Assembly (NCBI GenBank): GCA_018417955.1
Contig: JACTVC010000037.1
Coordinates: 62,001 to 126,000, forward strand
Direction of reading: 5' to 3'
Origin: Laccaria trichodermophora
Taxonomy: Eukaryota; Basidiomycota; Agaricomycetes; Agaricales; Hydnangiaceae
Length of the DNA stretch: 64,000 nucleotides
A program made the position numbers and the translations under genes. The notes below the pieces were generated by a model that was not told the origin of the DNA, did not search any database, and was given only the letters and a program-made list of their open reading frames with translations. Shown piece after piece: positions 1 through 12,557 of the stretch; within the stretch, counting starts at the first letter, position 1, and each line of letters opens with the position of its first letter.

Positions 1-729
1 TCGGGAGGCCTTGTATTGATTGATTGGAGTGCGGGTAATCGTACTATAATTTTGTTTGTATTATCGTTGAGGATGGGAGGATTAGAATTCGAATCCAATG
101 TAAAGCACTTTGATTGTTCAAACGTTCATGCCTCTTTATTGAATGTCCGCAAAAAGGGCCCACCGAAGTAAGTATGTACCTCAATAAAATTTGAGAGTCC
201 GCGTCATGCGCATGGCAAAACCATGAGGCAAAGGTTCTGACCGCCTCGTCGGGAGGGGCAACTGTTGCTCACTGGGTTTGGGATGCGATCAAGGCCATTT
301 GCATTCACTAAAGTCGCCACATACGAGGTTCCGGTGGTGTGGGATTAGTGGTGACCTCGTGGTTTCGAGAGTTCAGAAACCTGCAGTGGGGCCCATAATG
401 CATCTTGTTGATAAGCTTTTAGATGTCGGTGTCCAATATCAAATAATTCTGGTCATTTAAATCATGTTGGAGTATGCGACGAAGCTACGAAACACGTACC
501 AACCACTTGTGGCGAGTCCATCACTCCGCAAGCAACCGTTCGCGTGTAACAAATGAGTTGCTCGAATAATGTACAAATGCCATAATGCAGAAATCCATAG
601 TGCCCGAAAGAAATATGAGGATATAATTTAGGAAAATTTATGCAACGGACATGTAGACAACACAACTTAGTTGGGTTATCCTCGATGAGCGCTGAAGCAA
701 TGGGCCGCTCCAAGTTGAAACAACTTCGC
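1..729. other. No gene recognised
   Basis: Short open frames only, with no coding signature, tRNA or terminal repeats that I can recognise. Confidence 0.4.
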
Positions 730-1314
730 CTATTGCGGAGGTGGAGGTTCGGAATCGGTTCCGAGTTGGTCCCTTCTCCTTAGGCGTTTTTGAAGGTGCA
801 AAGTATTGCCTTCGAGGCCGCCATCAAATTCCGGAGCTGACACAGAGGGCCGCTTCTTGGACGTAGGCGAAGACAAAGGAATAGATTCGCCGATAGGAAT
901 AAGGCCAGGATTTGATCCATAAGACGATAATTCCAATAGTGCAGCAACGGCCGCATCCGATGGGCGGAAATCTTCATTGCGGTGAGCTGGTGGGGAAGGT
1001 GCTCCCTCCGGCACATAACTGCAGCGTTGGTATAGGGGTAAGAAGGTGGTGCAAAATGAAATGTAGCAAAAGACGCACTCTTCCTCGTCTAGTTGACGCT
1101 TAAGTACGTAACACCGAGTTTCAAGTTCATCTCGCTCTCGGGAAAGGCTTGAGGCCTTATCCCGAAGTATTCGGGCAAAGTCAAGGAGGTGGAGGATGGC
1201 TTCGCCATGTAGCTCAGCGCGTCGACGCCACATCGCGCATTGCGTGCGGAGGTTACGGTTTTCAGCTCTGAGGCGTGCAAGCTCATCCTCAGAAGTAGGG
1301 ATTGTGTTAGACAT
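730..1314 (-). CDS. Small coiled-coil protein, bZIP-like spacing, function unknown
   Basis: Two exons on the minus strand: 1314..1079 and 1018..730, separated by a 60 bp intron (donor GTGCGT, acceptor CTGCAG). Because the intron length is a multiple of three, the unspliced frame also stays open. The spliced product is about 174 residues. I chose the Met at 1314, which is followed by an acidic SEDELARLRAEN stretch, because the open frame upstream of it looks non-coding. Residues about 8-60 form a heptad-rich coiled coil with many Arg, Glu and Leu. The C-terminal half is Ser/Pro-rich and ends in a basic cluster followed by a proline run. Coiled-coil proteins of this shape are common unnamed genes in Agaricomycetes. 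No basic DNA-binding region of a true bZIP is seen, so I infer a scaffold or interaction protein rather than a transcription factor. Confidence 0.55.
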   Translation of the reverse strand: MSNTIPTSEDELARLRAENRNLRTQCAMWRRRAELHGEAILHLLDFARILRDKASSLSRERDELETRCYVLKRQLDEEECVFCYISFCTTFLPLYQRCSYVPEGAPSPPAHRNEDFRPSDAAVAALLELSSYGSNPGLIPIGESIPLSSPTSKKRPSVSAPEFDGGLEGNTLHLQKRLRRRDQLGTDSEPPPPQ

Positions 1315-1464
1315 CGAGCTAGATGAGTCGCTTTTGGAAGAATTGATGAAGACCCTGCGGATGATTGGATTTATGTGAAGTCGGAGTTGCTGTGGGATGA
1401 GAGCTATCGACGCCGATCCAATTAGCCGATTATGATGCAAAAAACAATGACGTTGACAGACCAA

Positions 1465-3183
1465 CAGAATACAGCGAGCGGCAGACCGGACAGGGGTGAA
1501 ACTGAGTGGGCGGTTTTACAGCCCGCACTGTTTTAAAAATGCATTCACTGCAAAAAATATGCCCTTGAATGGTTTATATATAAGAAAAATATGCGTTGAT
1601 CGCAAGAATGTTACGTACTGCATGGAAGAGAAATGGGTGTCTTCAAGTCGTCGATGCAGATGTTACACGAGGCCATGATGGGAGGCATCTGAGATATTCC
1701 CATATTCATGAGGAAAGAAGAATCGTCTTTGAGTACCATGGCGGTGGAGGAATCGACCCTATCACTCATCGGCACACTCATCCTCTTGGACAGTGAGAGT
1801 TAATGGATCGAAAAAAAGTTCGACGGGAAGAATCTCGGTTCCCTCTAGAGTCTATCCTGAGGTGTTTAGGAGCGGCTCTCACTCTAGGACTGTCGCGTTT
1901 GGTCCGAACTGTTCCTGGAGGGAGCATGACTCGCGGTATCAGGATGTGACAGCCATTCTACCACCCTGCGTAGTTTGATTCTTGAACAACTCTTATGTCG
2001 AATTGGTCGGAGGTTCAGAAAGACCGTCCTAGGCTATTCCAAATTTCGGTAATAGGGTCCCTAGCAATTTTGCGAAATTTAGGATGAAGACGCCTCTAAT
2101 TGGATATACTTACACACAAGAAACAAATCTTTCACAGACATTGAAAAATGTGAAGATCTCTCGAGATGCGGCAATACATTCGATGATGTTTGCTAGAAAA
2201 CAACTACAAGCAGGGATTAGATCCGTCGGTGAAGGTTTGCGACCGACCTTTGTCACCAATTTGTTGTGCCTTGGATCTTGCCGCGGCCCGAGGGATATTG
2301 ATGATAAAGCAATATGCATTTGCGATGTTAGGTGACGAAGAGTGGGTCTCTCTGACAAGCCTTGCAATTTGAATGAGCAATCGAATGTTCGGTTTCAACG
2401 TAAAAAGATATCAAACAAGTAAGATGCCGCAGGGCGGCGCAGGATGCAGCATGGCCGGTGTAACGCATCTGCAAAAATCTGAGGCGCATGCGAAATATGG
2501 TGCAACTTCTTACAAAGGCCGAACCGGAGAGCGCCAGGATAAGCAGGTGGCTCATGATGGGTGTTGTGTTTTCGAATTATCCACCAGTCGGGTTAACCAG
2601 CAAGTCATATTATGTAACCCTGAAAATAGTTCGCTCATCATGTGATGGCCGTGTACGTTGCTGTACGTTGACGTCTATTCTTAGTCAAGACCTCCATTTT
2701 ACAGAGCTTGGATGCAGAATCTAACGCGACACGCCCATGATGCATGACGTAGCTATAGAACGTCTTTCGGGCCCAATCATGCAGGTGGGTTAACGCCAAT
2801 CGGACGAAGAAAGGTTTGAGAGCCAACGATGCCCCATCACCCGGTTTCAAACCCCCCCGCCGTCAAGCGTCCAGGTGATTTCCTGGTCCGGGGTTGCAGC
2901 GACGGTCGTGGTCATTCGACGGCACTAGTTATTTGAGTCCGACGACAACTGTCGTTTGGATGCTACGCCCTGAGGACGAGGTTAGTTCGTTCAATGTTTA
3001 ATGTTCTGGCCGATGAAACTCTCATTTTTGCAGAATTTCTTGATACCCTCGTTTGGCTAAACAATGATTAATGACCCCTGGACTATGGGATACTAATTCT
3101 CGCACCCGCTGATCGGCAAAAGGCGGTGACTCGTGCCGATGAGATGTGGATCCTGCGGATACGGACTGGGGAGCCAGAATTCA
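1465..3183. other. No gene recognised
   Basis: Only short overlapping frames without conserved motifs. No transposon ends were found by eye. Confidence 0.35.
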
Positions 3184-3207
3184 TCAGAGGGGTGGTGGTG
3201 GTGAAGC

Positions 3208-3253
3208 TGAGGAGGAGGAGGAGGAGGAGGAGGAGGAGGAGGAGGAGGAGGAG
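3208..3253. repeat. (GAG)n microsatellite
   Basis: About fifteen uninterrupted GAG/GGA trinucleotides, followed by an impure purine-rich tail to about 3270. It lies just upstream of a degenerate coding stretch. Confidence 0.9.
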
Positions 3254-3499
3254 GGGAGGAGGGGGAGGAAGTGGATCGTGGTGATGGGGTTAGTGAGACG
3301 ATGACCTATCACCCGCCGATGAGGTGTGCACGACGAAGGACGAACAACCACAGCAGGATGACACCCGCCCCCAAGGACGAGAAAGCAACGCCAGCCCTCT
3401 CCACCAGTGGAGGAGAACCTCCGACGACTCAGATAGAGTCTCTCAAGCTTGCTCGACACTGCGAGGCTACGTCGTCAAGAAGTTCTATAATGTTGTCAC

Positions 3500-4790
3500 G
3501 AACTTCTAAGTTCACTTCCAGGGGCGCTCGGACTACATTAACTTCTCGCCTGATTCGATAACGCGTATCCATGCCGTTCCCCACTTCCCCCTGTATCTGA
3601 TCGACTCCCGCTCCCTATCAAGCGTGGGCAACATCGAAATGCTCTCCTTTCCGTCACCTTCTCGTTCAAGGCGTGGTCAATTGTGGTCGACATTCTGTCC
3701 GCTCACCACCACCAACACCAGTCGCCCTCCACCGACGTTCAACAATGAATCGTTTTAGCTCACAAGGAGGATGTCGTTCCTAATTTTTACGACATCGCCT
3801 TTCTCCAGAAGTGCATCACTTCCTTCACCTCACGGCTTGGTTTGTCGGCATCGACCCCGGCCATTCAGCGACCCGTTTTCCCCCGCTTTTTTGTGCTCTT
3901 CGCCCATCACACCGAGTAAGCTGGCTTTTCTCGCTTTAACTGTCTATTTAGGCCTAGGCCTAGTACTCGAAAACATTCGGTGTTCTCCACCCGCGGATTA
4001 CCTTACGCTCTCGCTTGGGAGCAACGGGTCTTTCTCAAGTTGTACGAGGCGATTGGTTTAGACAAACAAGTGGTGGAAGATTTTGGGTCAGCGCAACCTG
4101 GAATGACGATTGGGAATGCTTGGTTCAGGCTGGATCTGCATCCCCAGCCGCAACACCCATTACATCTGGCTCTACCCAGGTGTCTAGCACCACAGCCCCA
4201 TCCATCCCCACCTCCACTTCGAGCGCCACTTCAACTATCAGCGCTGGAAGTTCCTGTGCAGTTACAACCTGTCATTCGGAGGTGGGGTAGGCAGTGCCAG
4301 CGCCCCCCATCACCATCGCATGCGGAGATGGCGACGGATGAGATGTTGGATGTAGTTTGGCGGGTAGTAAAGAGTCCACTTGAGGATGGCCTTGGATAGG
4401 TGGACCAGCGCGATTTTATGGATCCTGTGGGTAGAATACGAGATGGGCGAAGAATGGGGGACAAACCGAACTCTGTCTCCGGGCATTGTAGTGATTCGAC
4501 CCACAGACATAAGCCGACTTTACCAATCAGTTACCTTTCAGACTCCCAGGCAAGCGCTCCTCACTGTTCGGGATCGGCCCAATTTTATCCGAGGGTTTCT
4601 CACCGCCTGCTTCATATCCAGCGCCCAGAACTACGTAGACGTGTGGTGCTGCTTAGCGCGGAATGGAAGAAGCTGGTCTGTGCGGTTAGGTGGGTCGAGT
4701 GTGATGTACGAACTATGTATACTTATCTTGGGTTTTCTATTAGGGCAAAGGGAAACGACACAATGGAAGGTCGATTTTAATGACTTGTAA
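3500..4790 (+). pseudogene. Unrecognised decayed coding region
   Basis: Several blocks with protein-like composition can be read on the plus strand but not in one frame. One block near 3510-3690 reads FQGRSDYINFSPDSI and onward. Another at 3765-3910 contains FYDIAFLQKCITSFTSRLGL. A third at 3985-4110 contains ALAWEQRVFLKLYEAIGLD. A plausible intron (GTAAGC to TTTAG) lies at about 3916-3952 between the second and third blocks, but in-frame stops and frame changes separate the rest. I do not recognise the family. It is most simply a broken host gene, and a badly assembled multi-exon gene is the alternative. Confidence 0.35.
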
Positions 4791-4984
4791 GAGCTGAAGA
4801 AACAGTCGGGGTCAAACTCCTTCGGTAACGTTACTTGGGGAACAAAATACACGTACTATGGGTCCTCAGCACCCTCACATCACATTGAGCTTTCCCCTGC
4901 GGTATTGTAGGTGATGGGAAACCCCTTGAGCCTCGTCCTACATTCCAGCGTGAAAGTGATATGGAAGTACCGACACGCCAATGA

Positions 4985-5235
4985 AGTCCAACATCGTGAT
5001 GGTTCTTGGAAGTTGGTTGGGCGAAGCCTGCGACAGCGCATGAGTCTCCTGCAAAGTCAATTCAGAATTAAACTCGGGAGCCATTGAGAATTCAAATTTC
5101 GTAGCTGACGTGGTGGAAATTCGCCAGCAGGATTAACGACTCAGCAACATCATGAGCGCTTGGGACAGGTTTGCCATCATCATCAACGTCGACTACGATA
5201 TCGACAAGCATTGTCAAGCAACCTGCTACCGACAC
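4985..5235 (+). repeat. Dispersed repeat, copy 1 (partner at 27.06-27.31 kb)
   Basis: This block shares several islands, in the same order, with the segment at about 27065-27305: an AATGAAGTCCAAC start, GTGATGGTT..TTGGAAGTTG, GGGCGAAGCCT, an ACTCGG.AGCCAT.GAG..TTCAAATT core, G(A/T)GTGGTGGAAA, and ATCGACAAGCA..CAAGCAACCTGC. The core resembles a tRNA B box, so a tRNA-derived SINE is possible. Protein-like reading (PMKSN..VMVL) is also possible, so the origin is unresolved. Confidence 0.6.
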
Positions 5236-6433
5236 ACCTTATAGCCCCTGACCGACGCGTTCTTCTTCGAAAGCCGAAACCCATTTTGAGTTCGCGTTGC
5301 GGAGATGGCCTTCTCTGAGTCTCCACGGGAATCGACCTCGACGAGCTTATGCAAAGGTCAAAGCTCCATCACCATTGGGGAGTTTTCTCTATTTTACCTG
5401 ATTGTTCTCATTTTATATAATCCTCCTTCTAGTATTGCCTTCATTCCGATCTTCGTTACGAAGTACGCGCAAGCAGGAAGTTGGTCAGTTTCCGGGCTGT
5501 TTTTGTACTTTCAATCACGACTCTGCAGGTCCTCTATACAGATATAGGCTACGCCAACCCGACGGCCCCCACCTGCTCTCGTTGCCGTAGAACCAATGCT
5601 TGGACTTCAGGCCTATCCATCGCCCTTTCTCCCACCTGTCTCTGCTATCTTCCTTCAACTCAATCGTCAACGAATCTGTCCACCTCCTCGTTCTCATCCA
5701 CAACCCTCCCGTATCGGATCCGCAAGGAATCTTCGTCTTCGAATGCTAGGAACTGAATGCTAGGAACTATCGTCAGGTGATTCTTCCTATTGTGCGTTTG
5801 GGTCTGATTGGACCACAGAGCTGGGTGTATCGTTTGAAAGTTTCAGTAAAGTAAATCACATGACTTTGAGTTCATTGCGGCTAACGTACCTTTCGCTTCA
5901 GATAGCCAACCTATCCCGGTCAGGATCACTCGAGTCCTATACGACACTGACCATCAGCTTTATATCACAGACGCGAACATCCATGATCTTCATCTTCATC
6001 TCACCACCCCTTGACTCAATCTCGACTATCAATCACAACACGCCAACGGTCCCGCCCATATACGTCAATCGACGGCGCGGTCTCGTTTGTGCAAACACAA
6101 CCCGATGTCGGCAGTCGGCACCAGGGAAGCGGCCTAAGCCCACCGCACCGTGCACACAACATCCACCTCCTTGACAGAGTCTGGGCCCGCCGCCCTCGCA
6201 GCACAATCTGCTGGGACTTGGAGTGTCTGTCCTTTCTTGAACCATGATCTGGCCAACGGGGAATTGAACGGACTGAATCGCGACAAGAACCATGACCTAC
6301 GACGAATGTAAGTCCATGCACGATGCAGAAAGATATGGGTAGAGCTCACGGTTGTAAGATTGTTTAGTGGGGTAGAGAGTTTTAGACGGCGTTTAGCTGC
6401 TATATGCTTCACTCGGGAGAAAGCTGGACAACT
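5236..6433. other. No gene recognised
   Basis: Short frames only. They are pyrimidine- or CA-rich and show no domain signature. Confidence 0.35.
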
Positions 6434-6441
6434 GAAGTGAC

Positions 6442-6960
6442 TAGTGTTGATGGCGAAACCTCCCAGAGCATTCGCCAGTCGCCGGCGCGGCGAGGCGGCT
6501 GGCGTGGGAACCTGGCGAATGGTGGCGAGACTGGCGAGACGGATATTTATTCAGTGAGTTGTTCAGAACACAAAAAATAGTATCATAAGCTCTAGTTGAC
6601 GTGTAAGGATCAAATTAGCCAGAAATTTCGAGAGAGCTTCACAAATGTAGCACCAATAATGGATAGTGAGGAGCACGGCACCTGCCGAATTGCGCTGCGG
6701 ATGTATTCAAAACCCACAGATCAAGCTTTCGTCAATTGGAACGCCATTTCAATGAAACGGAACTGTTGAATCTCCGCTGATAATGATTTTAAAGGTTTTC
6801 ATACGAGAAGTGTGAGCCGAAAACATTTGAAAGTCCGAATATCAGCTGGTGGATCGCCAGGTCTCGCCACCCCTTTACAGAAATTTTTGGTCGCCACCCG
6901 GCGATCGCCAGGTGGCGAGGCGTGGCGAGGCGAGATGGCGAAGTTTCGCCAACAACACTA
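6442..6960. mobile_element. hAT-type MITE, 519 bp
   Basis: A perfect 8 bp target duplication GAAGTGAC flanks the element (6434-6441 and 6961-6968). Termini are inverted: the left end reads TAGTGTTGATGGCGAAAC and the reverse complement of the right end reads TAGTGTTGTTGGCGAAAC. Inside each terminus are many short GGCGA/TCGCC copies, a subterminal repeat array like those that bind hAT transposases. There is no coding capacity. An 8 bp TSD with TA..TG-type ends is characteristic of the hAT superfamily, so this is a non-autonomous hAT element. Confidence 0.9.
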
Positions 6961-7979
6961 GAAGTGACTCTAGGCTGTATCTATACGCAACCCAGGAGTG
7001 TTGTCTCGTGCTTGGGAGCAGTGCGAACTTCGGGTCATCAGCCGAGGTCAGCAAGCTCATCTTCCGTAACATTGTGCAGCTGACGACTCATGAATGAAAT
7101 GGCGTACTTACTATGACAGACAGCTTGGAAATCAAAGAAGCTTCTGATGAGACCCGGTCGTATGTCGGAGCGGTGTCAAGGTCAAGCTAAAATAATAACA
7201 TGAGGATAATTAACTTTGCGTGTTCGCAACAACATACAGCTTCAAACCATCCATTGGTAGGAATGAAAGCAAGATGGCAAGCCGAGCCATGGATTCCATG
7301 TTCTACGTCTCATACGCCAAGAAACTGATTCCCATCCAGGCCTGAAATGAACGATGCCAGGTGACCAATGGTGCGAAGGTCCACTAACGAAACTCTTCTG
7401 TGCTTTTTTTTTCGAACAGAAAGAACATTACGTACCCTACGTATCCGTCGGCTTTGGCGTCAACCCTTTTTTACGTATCCTGACGAGACTTGGCTCGACT
7501 AGAGAGTATTGACCGGGATCTGTTCATACCAGCAGCCCCTCCAAGCAATTCAACCCCTTCTTCTCCTACCTCATGCGCATTGCCGCAAACTTCCGCGGGC
7601 GACAACGCCGTCGAAATTCACAGTGTCGACTCCTCGCCATTCGAAGAGGCCACCTCTCCACTGGCGGGGTTTATGTCCAGGTTTCGCTCCCGTTGAGTCT
7701 CAAGCCACTCTAAATTTTCTAACAATCGACTCGAGGCCACCATTCAGATTGACCCACACTTCAGAAGTTGTCGATGTCCTGAAGGAGTTTGACTAGAACC
7801 ATCGGGGTCATGTAAGAATTCGTTCAGACGATACAGCGGCACCCCTCAGTAGAAATATGAGTCCAAAGCGTTAAACCCGTTAAGTGCGAAGGCATAAGAC
7901 AGAGTTATCCTGAAGAGGTCCCTTTGAAGCAACCTCGAAGGAAATTTTTGTGGAAGCATCTGCAGCACAGCCACGTGAG

Positions 7980-9660
7980 TTATTTTGATTTGTGTGTTGC
8001 TAATAATAATATGCTATGTGCCAGCGCCAGCGTCAAAACAAAAGCGCCTCGCAGAAAAAGCCGCAAAGAAAAACGGGGCAGCAGCCACCAACGCCTCAAC
8101 GGGAACCATCATGCCCTCGACGAGTATAAGCGGACTCACAGAAAAGCGGGCAGCCGGGAGGATCTGACGAGCATGGCCAAGTTGAACTTGGCTACTGATA
8201 CATCGTCGTCGTTGTGATGAGTGAGCATCAGCTGATTGGGATTCAGGCGCGCAGCGGGAGTGCTCAAGTCGAATGTGAAGGGGGAGATACGTGTACACGC
8301 TGTCGAAAGGTATGTCCTGCTTCCATCCAAGTCGCCTATTTACCCAAAATCTTCAGTCTACATTTCTGCAATCTGTTGCCGAGCGAGACATTGAAACCCC
8401 CAAACAAATTGCCATCTACATCATCCGAGGGGAAGCCGAACCATTAGACCGTCAATGCCGTGGACCTTTATCGTCGCCTCCGCCCGTGCCAAAGTCGCCC
8501 GCCTTGAAGCCTACACCGAGGAACTTTTCGTCGCGGACTCCGTTGATAAAGCCATCCTTAAGCTTCACCTCGCATATGAAGAGCTCGAAGAGATGCATCA
8601 TGGACCCAGCCACAACACCCCCTCTATACTTATACTCCTCTTTTCTTGACTCCTCCACCATTTCCCCATTTCTCTTCCCTGCGTTGGCAGACTTAAACCT
8701 AACTAAACCTACCTCTTCCCCCCCGCAGCATGGATCCCCGCATCGTCCTCCAACCCTGAGAAGACACCATCTCCAAGCACGCAGCCCTGAAACTGGCAAA
8801 TTCCTCGCAACATTCGGCGGATCAGTTACGCTATGACTCGTGGCTGATTCAGTATTTCCAGCAACTGTTTAGCCAGAAGTTTTGCGAGAAGGATATTATG
8901 GTGCGTCTTTTCCGTTGGTGTATATAGGTTGTGATCATTGGTTGATTGAGTGGGTTTGGATAGGCTTGGAGAACACATTTGGGTCGGACTGCTCCGATCA
9001 AGCAACTTTCGGATGGGTTGAGGAATCGGTGGGTGTTCTTTTCCCTTGCGTTTTACTTTGGGGCTGGTGTCTTTTGTTGTCCCCTTTTTCGTCTTATATA
9101 TTCGCCTTTTGTTCTCTTGCTCTTCCTGCCGTCCTCTTATACCCGCTTTTGCGTACTCTCATGCGAGTTACGCTTCCTTCTCATCATTCCAGAATCTCTC
9201 GTCTGTTCCTCTACTATCCCCGTGCCTTCCTTTTCTCTTCATGCTACTTCCTCGTCCGTTACAAGCTCATGTTACATCCCTTGTGTCATCTCCCTTCCGC
9301 CTTCCCCTTTTTGCCCTGCAGAATCTTCGTCTTCCATCTCCGTTCCCTTCATCCACTTCCACACCCCCTTTCCTTCATCTGAAACTCGTATATGCGCTCT
9401 TATCTTTCCCTGCCGTCCCGCAACATGTACTGAACTCAGTCTTTCCCTTCTAGCGTCCTCTTCGCTCAGCTAGCGATGGAACATCTGCACGTCCTCCTCG
9501 GTACGCCCTTTAATCCCAAACTACTGCCCCTACTGACACCCATAACAGACGAACAGACTAACCATCTTGACGCCCTAGGCGTCGCGATCGTGTCACATGA
9601 CTTCCGTCTGTACCTCTCATGTTTCGCTTCCATTCCTCCTGGACGGTTGGTGTTCTGTTT
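7980..9660 (+). pseudogene. ARB1/ABCF2-type ABC-F ATPase pseudogene
   Basis: Fragments of an ABC-F ATPase (yeast Arb1, a ribosome-biogenesis factor) appear in the correct order. An N-terminal ASKQKRLAEKAAK block is near 8025, and MAKLNLATD follows at 8172 after a frame change. STFLQSVAERDIE and RGEAEP lie at 8355-8445, just after the place where Walker A should be. FIVASARAKVARLEA and YEELEEM lie at 8460-8598 after two further one-base shifts. A C-terminal block includes KHAALKLA and ends at 8900. An intron at 8901-8963 follows. The next exon carries the ABC signature LSDGLRNR. At 9476-9640, across another intron, come LLDEQTNHLD (Walker B, usual DEP changed to DEQ) and IVSHDFRL (H-loop). The Walker A lysine region and the first signature are missing, and about 18 residues are gone between Walker B and the H-loop. 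It cannot be functional. The functional ARB1 is presumably elsewhere. Confidence 0.85.
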
Positions 9661-9664
9661 TTCT

Positions 9665-10689
9665 TTCACACGCCCTTGCCTCTTGATTTCCACCTCGCAT
9701 GTTGTCGTTCTTGTCTTTGTTATCCTCATTGTGGTCGCCGATTTCATCTTTCCCCCTCCTCATGTACCTCTGCAACGTTGGCATTGGCGCTGGCTTCGAT
9801 GTTGGGGTTTTGTGCTGATTTCTCTTTCTTCCTTTGTTGTCGCCATGGGAACCTTTTTCTCTGTTAGGCATGTACCAATCTACCATCGCTTTTGCTCTGG
9901 ATGTTGTCTTAGCCATTGCCGTTTTGCGTCCGCACGTCCATCTGTCCTCTGAGAAACTTGAAGGCCAGTGTGTTGGTGAAAACCAAGCATGCTGCGCTAT
10001 GCACAGAGGGAAAATGAGGAAAGGCAGAGCAGCATCCGCATTTCACTGTTAGAATCGCCCCTTATCTTGATTCATGCCAGACTTACGAGCCGGACGGCCG
10101 CCCGAGAGTGATGCGCCGCTTGGAAAATTTGATACGTCATACACATGATGCTCGTAGTCTATTCTCCGTTAGGCTAGGTGCATTTTCGCGGTTCCGATGG
10201 CAAAGCGAATTGTCACCTGCAGGTGTAATATCCAGGACATATTCCGAAGTGGGCAACATTGAACATTCTAAGCTCATAACAATTCCCTCTACCGTGACGG
10301 AAGTCTGCTACAAACTTTCCTCAAAGCGAATACGGCGCTAAATTGCGGTAAGCACACACTACCGTCGCTCCTCATGTCTCTATACGGGACTACATTTCCG
10401 GGCGAAATTCCGAGTCAACGCTGATCAACTCGGAGTGGTCGAAATTTTTATGTTTCAGTGTCACTGAAAAATATTCAACGACGCAGAGTCATTCCCTATT
10501 CCATTCGTTTATCGTCCTCCGTCACCTTCTAAATCCTTTATTTGAGGCACCCCTTTTTCCTTGATGCTTATCGTCTCTCAGACCTTCTCAGACTCACTGT
10601 TGTAAATCAGAACAATGCAATTCAAAGTCATTCCCTGCCATAATAGTATGTTCTTCGCAACTCTCACTTCGGCGTTCCCTTTACCTGTG
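9665..10689. other. No gene recognised
   Basis: Pyrimidine-rich sequence downstream of the ARB1 remnant. No conserved motif was found in any frame. Confidence 0.35.
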
Positions 10690-10698
10690 GTACATATG

Positions 10699-12557
10699 GG
10701 ATAAAACTATTGAGAAACCCCCTTTCTGCAGAAACCCCCCACTTAAAATCTTTGCTTATCTGGAAACCCTATTTCTCTTCGGTCAAGGTCCGGCAGTCAC
10801 ATGATCAATGGCCGCTTCAAAGCTGTATTAGTAATATTTTTATCAACAATCGCTTTAAACGTTCTTCTGCTGCCCCTTAATCACACATCCATTGCGCATT
10901 TGTCGGACACACCCGCCTTGCTAGGAGACTACCCGCCATGCACAAAGGAGGTCATTCATTCTAGTAAGAATTTCGTCAATTACTCTGCGTTGAAAACGAA
11001 GTCGAACTTACTACTTTTCATGAAGCAATCGCGCAGTGATAGAGTTGTGATAGAGTCAATCAGACGAAAAACCTTTGATTACGGCCCAATAGAGGCACAT
11101 CAGGTGTGCTGTAATGCACTGACAGAAACTCTCCATCTAAATACCACAGCTCGCCGTTTACTGCCCCCAAATACAGACGGCACAACTCAAGCTGCGCCAA
11201 TCCTAGTACTCTTTTACAAGGCTGGCTCATTACTGGATCCCCCTCTTCGCCCCCTTCCAACCTCGTATACACCAACCTTTACACTTCTCGAAGCATCGCT
11301 ACCATCATACCCAATTACCGTCTCGTCCCAGGCATCGTTTACCCTCAAGGACCTGAGGATGTTCATGACGTGCTCGCTTGGGTTGTTCGGAATCTCGCTT
11401 CTCTTGGGGAGGACAAGTCCACCCGTATGCTCATCCTCGCTTACTCAGCGGACAGCAAACAGGATGGCCACGTCTTCGCGCATGTGTTCGCATCATCCCC
11501 TGCGGCGCACATCGTACGAGGCGTGGCGTTTATGGATGTGCCATTTGATATATGCCTCTCAAGTCAAGCCTTATGCCGTTGCCGAAACATATCACGGGGA
11601 TCGAAACACAACAGCTCAACCACGATTGTGTCCCGTTTGGTGACATGGTCCTCATCACTCGTGTTCAATCACCTCAAGGGTGTCCCTCGTTTGCGCTAGT
11701 CGACCGCTGCATTCTTGGTCTGCTCTTTGGGATTACGCATGGGGGGAATAATGGATTGATTTGTTACATTCAATTATGGCCGCATTTGCTCTAGGCAGTG
11801 GTGAGTCAATGGCTCGCTGTCTCGATCATCTGCTTACTGAATTTCTGCAGCATCCGAGGAAGGTTTTGAGCTGTTCCCGGGTTTGAACGGCTGTAAGCAG
11901 TGGGCCCAGGGCAGCTTGCGCCTCATGACAAACTGTGTGTGCTGATATTGCCTCTGTTGGTGTTGGCTGGGTTGTTAGGCTCCTCCTGGACTTGAAAGAA
12001 GGGAACTTGACATTGAAGACTTTGAAGTACCAACTGTATTTTTGGTGCAGACAGAATGGATTTTGTTTGCGAGGGTAATTGTTGGTATGTTTTGCGTATC
12101 GAGGTTGTTATTTCAATACCACCTGGACTCGCATCTCATTACCACAGTGGCTTTGCATCATGAGGATGCTGCCTTCCAGGAACACCCTCTTACTTGGCCC
12201 ATAACACGACCATTGGCTGTTGTTGTGGGAATGCAATGGGATTGTTTCAACCAAGTTTCAACTTGCCCGGGCTCCAATTCCCAAACCTCTCCCCACTGTA
12301 AAGCTCAGTCTGAGGTCCCTATTCAGCTTCAGATCATCCAACTCTATACCCTATGCGTGCTTCTGAGCTCGCCGTCAATCTCATGAGAAATATCAAAGAG
12401 CGCGAGTCAGTCACGCAAATGAGATTGTGTAAGCCACCATGGACCGTCAGCCGGATTATGGCCGGAAGTTTAAATACAGAAGAGTCAGGGATTTCTCCCA
12501 TTGCCTCGGAAACCCGGGGGGTTTCCGCGGAAAGGGGGTTTCTCAATAGTTTTATCC
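10699..12557. mobile_element. MULE-like element carrying an esterase fragment (Pack-MULE type)
   Basis: The element is bounded by a 9 bp direct repeat GTACATATG (10690-10698 and 12558-12566). Both termini begin GGATAAAAC, and the inverted match continues through TATTGAGAAACCCCC into a second AACCCCCC block, about 42 bp in all with two or three mismatches. Nine-base target duplications with long inverted termini are typical of Mutator-like elements. There is no transposase inside. The interior holds a decayed alpha/beta-hydrolase gene (11110-11800). The right terminus also folds into a small GGAAACCC/GGGTTTCC hairpin. Confidence 0.85.
11110..11800 (+). pseudogene. Alpha/beta-hydrolase (esterase) fragment inside the element
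   Basis: Two frames carry consecutive parts of one esterase/lipase domain. The first (11125-11225) reads LPPNTDGTTQAAPILVLFYKAG, covering the beta-strand that precedes the oxyanion loop; the usual HGGG is degraded to YKAG. After a one-base shift near 11215 the second frame reads GWLITGSPSSPP, then ATIIPNYRLVPG and YPQGPEDVHDVLAWVV, and LILAYSADSKQDG at the nucleophile elbow. The family consensus GxSxG has lost both glycines. Dead catalytic motifs plus the frameshift make this a pseudogene. Related fungal proteins are esterases of the carboxylesterase/kynurenine-formamidase-like group; substrate is unknown. Confidence 0.75.

Noticed and set aside
3184..3459. Open frame with a poly-Ser tract on the minus strand
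   Set aside because: The Ser run is simply the translated GAG/CTC microsatellite, and no other coding signal exists.
8882..9473. Three overlapping long plus-strand frames rich in Phe, Leu and Ser
   Set aside because: They run through pyrimidine-rich sequence that fits intron or spacer between ARB1 pseudo-exons; only the 8964-9045 part is coding-derived.
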